Assembly: GCA_030430345.1 (NCBI GenBank)
Contig: JAUIFT010000060.1
Span: 1 to 8,815, forward strand
Length of the DNA stretch: 8,815 nucleotides
Source of the DNA: Calditrichia bacterium
GTDB lineage: Bacteria; Calditrichota; Calditrichia; RBG-13-44-9; J042
Direction: 5' to 3'
Both the position numbers and the translations under genes were made by a program. Shown here piece after piece: positions 6,854 through 8,815 of this stretch (the stretch's first letter is position 1; each line of letters starts with the position of its first letter). Under the pieces are notes generated by a model. It ran no database searches, was not told where the DNA came from, and was given only the letters and a program-made list of their open reading frames with translations.

Positions 6854-6871
6854 ATTTCGTAATTATGAAAT
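6854..6871. promoter_or_regulatory. 18-base near-palindrome, possible operator
   Basis: ATTTCGTAATTATGAAAT is symmetric at 16 of 18 positions, with an ATTTC/GAAAT pair around a central TAATTA. It ends about 69 bases before the response regulator's start and touches the place where a -35 would sit for the candidate extended -10 at 6887. It could be a dimer-binding operator. In AT-rich sequence a chance palindrome is also possible. Confidence 0.3.
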
Positions 6872-6886
6872 CGACGTGAAACTTTT

Positions 6887-6894
6887 GTGATACT
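6887..6894 (+). promoter_or_regulatory. Candidate extended -10 promoter of the two-component operon
   Basis: TTTGTGATACT holds TG (6887... in TGTGATACT), one base and GATACT, a four-of-six match to the -10 consensus in an extended -10 setting. No good -35 is visible 17 bases upstream. The same TTGTGATA string occurs at 4230-4237, ahead of the ATP-grasp gene. The leader to the regulator's ATG would be about 40 bases. Confidence 0.3.
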
Positions 6895-6939
6895 TATTCT
6901 CTAAGTTATTCCAGCAATTAAGAAATGGGGATGTAAGCA

Positions 6940-7656
6940 ATGGAAAAAAAAGTGCTGGTAGTGGAAGACGATCCGGATATTGCGGATCTGCTTGAGATTC
7001 ATTTACAGGACTTGGGTTACCTGCCGGAAGTGGTTGGTGACGGATTAAGTGGTGTCGATCGGGCCTTAAACAACGATTATGCCCTGGTGATTCTCGATCT
7101 GATGCTGCCGAGACTTGATGGCCTGGAAGTATGTAAGCGCATTCGGGAAGCGAAAAAGAGTATGCCGATTTTAATGCTGACGGCAAAAGCGGAAGAATTC
7201 GATAAAGTGCTCGGCCTGGAATTGGGTGCGGATGATTACATCACCAAACCATTTAGCCTGCGCGAATTAATGGCGCGTATCAAGGCGATTATTCGCCGGG
7301 TGGATGCTGTGAAAGAAGAAGCGCATAGCGACGAAGAACCGGTCTCACTCACTTTCGATGAACTAAAGATCGATACTGAAAAACGCAAGGTAACCCTGAA
7401 GGACGAAATCGTGGAATTGACGGCGAAAGAGTTTGACCTTCTGGTATTGTTCGCCGCTCATCCGGGACGGGCCTATAGCCGGCAGGAACTACTGGACATT
7501 ATTTGGGGATATCAATTTGACGGCTACGACCACACGGTGAACTCACACATCAATCGCCTGCGCAGTAAAATAGAAGAGAACCCCTCCGAGCCGAAGTATA
7601 TCAAAACCGTTTGGGGCGTCGGGTATCGCTTTGTAGAACTTGAGGAATTACAGTAA
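6940..7656 (+). CDS. OmpR/PhoB-family response regulator
   Basis: This 238-residue protein has the standard two-domain form. The receiver domain (1-120) has the acidic pocket Glu9-Asp10-Asp11, the phospho-accepting Asp53 in VILDLMLP, Thr81 in LMLTAK and Lys103 in YITKPF. A 20-residue acidic linker (about 122-136) joins it to a winged-helix DNA-binding domain (137-235). Diagnostic strings of that domain are LTAKEFDLLVLFAAHPGRAYSR, DHTVNSHINRLRSKIE and YIKTVWGVGYRF. It should bind DNA when phosphorylated by its partner kinase and control nearby or distant promoters. A GGGG run (6927-6930) precedes the ATG by nine bases. The stop codon overlaps the start of the histidine kinase gene, so the two are translationally coupled. 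The stimulus and target genes are unknown. Confidence 0.95.
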   Translation: MEKKVLVVEDDPDIADLLEIHLQDLGYLPEVVGDGLSGVDRALNNDYALVILDLMLPRLDGLEVCKRIREAKKSMPILMLTAKAEEFDKVLGLELGADDYITKPFSLRELMARIKAIIRRVDAVKEEAHSDEEPVSLTFDELKIDTEKRKVTLKDEIVELTAKEFDLLVLFAAHPGRAYSRQELLDIIWGYQFDGYDHTVNSHINRLRSKIEENPSEPKYIKTVWGVGYRFVELEELQ

Positions 7657-8815
7657 TGAAGCACTTTTTACACAGTTTTTACGGCAAAATTTCAGCGGTA
7701 TTTATGCTGCTGCTATTGCTGCTGGGCTGTGTGCAAGTTTCTCTCACCGTGCAATCCTGCATGAGTTTTATGGAAGAAGCACGGCATCGGGTCGCCCTGC
7801 CGCTGGCGGAAAATATCGCCCGGGAATTTGAGCCGCACCTCGCCGATAGTATTCACCACGCAGAGATTAAACAGTCGATCCATGGCATGATGCTGATTAA
7901 TCCGGACATCCGCATCTACCTGCTCTCAAAAGACGGAGCAGTGTTGGCGGCCTTTTGCGAACCGGCGGATATGGTGAAAATGTGGCAGATTGATATCGCG
8001 CCGGTACATGCCTACCTCGTTTCCCCGAAAGATATTCCCATTCGCGGCGATGATCCCTGTTTCCCGGACCAGCAGGCGATCTTCACCGTTGCGCCGGTCC
8101 ACTATAACCAGGGCGAAAGCGGCTATGTTTATGTGCTTCTGCAACACGACATGAACAGCTCCGCGCTGGATCATTACATCGTGCAGGCATCTCTGAAGAT
8201 TCTCCTGATCATCTTTGCTTTCATTGGTATTGCCGGACTGATCTGGTTTTTTCTGCTGACCAAGCGCTTCAATGTAATGACCGAAGCCGTGGAAGCATTT
8301 GAGATGGGTGATATGAACCGGCGAATCAAAATGAATTCCCGGGACGAAATCGGCACCCTGGCGAATGCTTTCGATCAGATGGCCGATACGATTGTTGATA
8401 ATATCGAGGAGATGAAGGAAAAGGATATTCTCCGCCGGAATCTCATCGCGAATATTTCCCATGATCTGCGCAGCCCGCTTACCTCAATCCAGGGCTACCT
8501 GGAAATGATTCTCATGAAGGACGAGAATCTTTCCGCGGAGAAACGGCAGAAGCTGCTGAAAACGATCTTTAAGAATACCACGCAATTGAGCAAGCTGGTG
8601 GGTGAATTATTTGAATTATCCAAGCTCGATGCCCGGCAGACCCAACCGAATCCGGAACCTTTCCAGATGGAAGAACTTGCCCAGGATGTGCTTCTGAAGT
8701 TCAATCCTCGCGCGGATGAGCTGGGCGTGCGGCTCGGCTGTGAGTTTGATGAGAAGCTGCCGCGGGTGTATGGAGACATTGGCCTGATCGAAAGAGCACT
8801 CTCCAACCTGATTGA
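7656..8815 (+). CDS. Membrane sensor histidine kinase, truncated by the window end
   Basis: The ATG at 7656-7658 shares its A with the regulator's TAA (TAATG), and GAGGA at 7642-7646 lies nine bases upstream. 386 residues are visible before the window ends. The order is a short cytoplasmic tail, a first membrane helix (about 12-32), a periplasmic sensor region (about 33-178), a second membrane helix (about 180-201), and a HAMP linker (about 202-255, with RDEIGTLANAFDQMA). Next is the HisKA dimerisation domain with the phospho-accepting His269 in ANISHDLRSPL. The ATPase domain begins near 370, and the N-box Asn384 is seen in RALSNLI. The G-boxes lie outside. The sensor region contains INPDIRIYLLSKDG, PIRGDDP, VAPVHY and GYVYVLL, a pattern I associate with PDC-like extracellular sensor domains of other Gram-negative kinases. 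It has two cysteines, 101 and 135. The ligand is unknown. The kinase should phosphorylate the regulator encoded just upstream. Confidence 0.93.
   Translation, partial: MKHFLHSFYGKISAVFMLLLLLLGCVQVSLTVQSCMSFMEEARHRVALPLAENIAREFEPHLADSIHHAEIKQSIHGMMLINPDIRIYLLSKDGAVLAAFCEPADMVKMWQIDIAPVHAYLVSPKDIPIRGDDPCFPDQQAIFTVAPVHYNQGESGYVYVLLQHDMNSSALDHYIVQASLKILLIIFAFIGIAGLIWFFLLTKRFNVMTEAVEAFEMGDMNRRIKMNSRDEIGTLANAFDQMADTIVDNIEEMKEKDILRRNLIANISHDLRSPLTSIQGYLEMILMKDENLSAEKRQKLLKTIFKNTTQLSKLVGELFELSKLDARQTQPNPEPFQMEELAQDVLLKFNPRADELGVRLGCEFDEKLPRVYGDIGLIERALSNLI

Larger units (their letters stand above)
6506..6939. other. 434-base intergenic region between divergent barrel and regulator genes
   Basis: I see no convincing gene here. 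Starting next to the barrel gene it holds that gene's ribosome site, a direct repeat at 6522-6537, and AT-rich leader sequence to about 6629. Next come an imperfect inverted-repeat element at 6630-6742, a weak long-range hairpin at 6784-6839 (CAGTTTTT with AAAAACTG), an 18-base near-palindrome at 6854-6871 and a candidate promoter at 6887-6894. The ribosome site of the response regulator ends the region. A 76-codon open frame at 6542-6772 crosses the repeat element and is not credible as a gene. Confidence 0.75.

Noticed and set aside
7926..8462. 178-codon open frame antisense to the histidine kinase
   Set aside because: The plus strand encodes an uninterrupted kinase with HAMP and H-box motifs across the same bases, so this is a shadow frame.

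Overview
This is an ordinary chromosomal window, most likely from a Gram-negative bacterium. Two genes encode exported proteins with signal peptides: a Do-type periplasmic protease and a beta-barrel-like outer membrane protein. Base composition looks balanced, with codon use mixed between AT- and GC-ending. The holB-ricT pair and the shape of the delta' protein (an extra segment ending in NPY before the conserved core) recall the Bacteroidota/Calditrichota (FCB) side of the tree. That placement is an inference from memory of protein style, not a database result.

Left part (1-2700), reading rightward: the C-terminal third of a GH13 cyclomaltodextrinase/neopullulanase-like enzyme, then the clamp-loader subunit HolB, then the PSP1-domain protein RicT. 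A strong hairpin at 2642-2690 closes this block and can also serve the leftward gene that ends beyond it.

Middle part (2719-6505): a leftward HtrA/Deg serine protease, divergent from a rightward ATP-grasp ligase of unknown substrate. A 166-base control region lies between them. The ligase converges, with only 3 bases between stop codons, on a leftward outer membrane barrel gene.

Right part (6506-8815): a 434-base intergenic region holds a roughly 113-base imperfect inverted-repeat element of the dispersed type, several short symmetric or repeated motifs and a candidate promoter. A two-component pair follows: an OmpR/PhoB-type response regulator and a membrane sensor histidine kinase. The kinase overlaps the regulator by one base (TAATG) and runs off the window end after its H-box and N-box start.

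Together the right half suggests an envelope theme (periplasmic protease, outer membrane protein, two-component sensor), but no shared regulation is shown. I found no mobile gene, CRISPR array, RNA gene or clearly new system. The best leads are the uncharacterised ATP-grasp enzyme, the delta' subunit without zinc-binding cysteines, the inverted-repeat element and the possible operators around the two-component operon.
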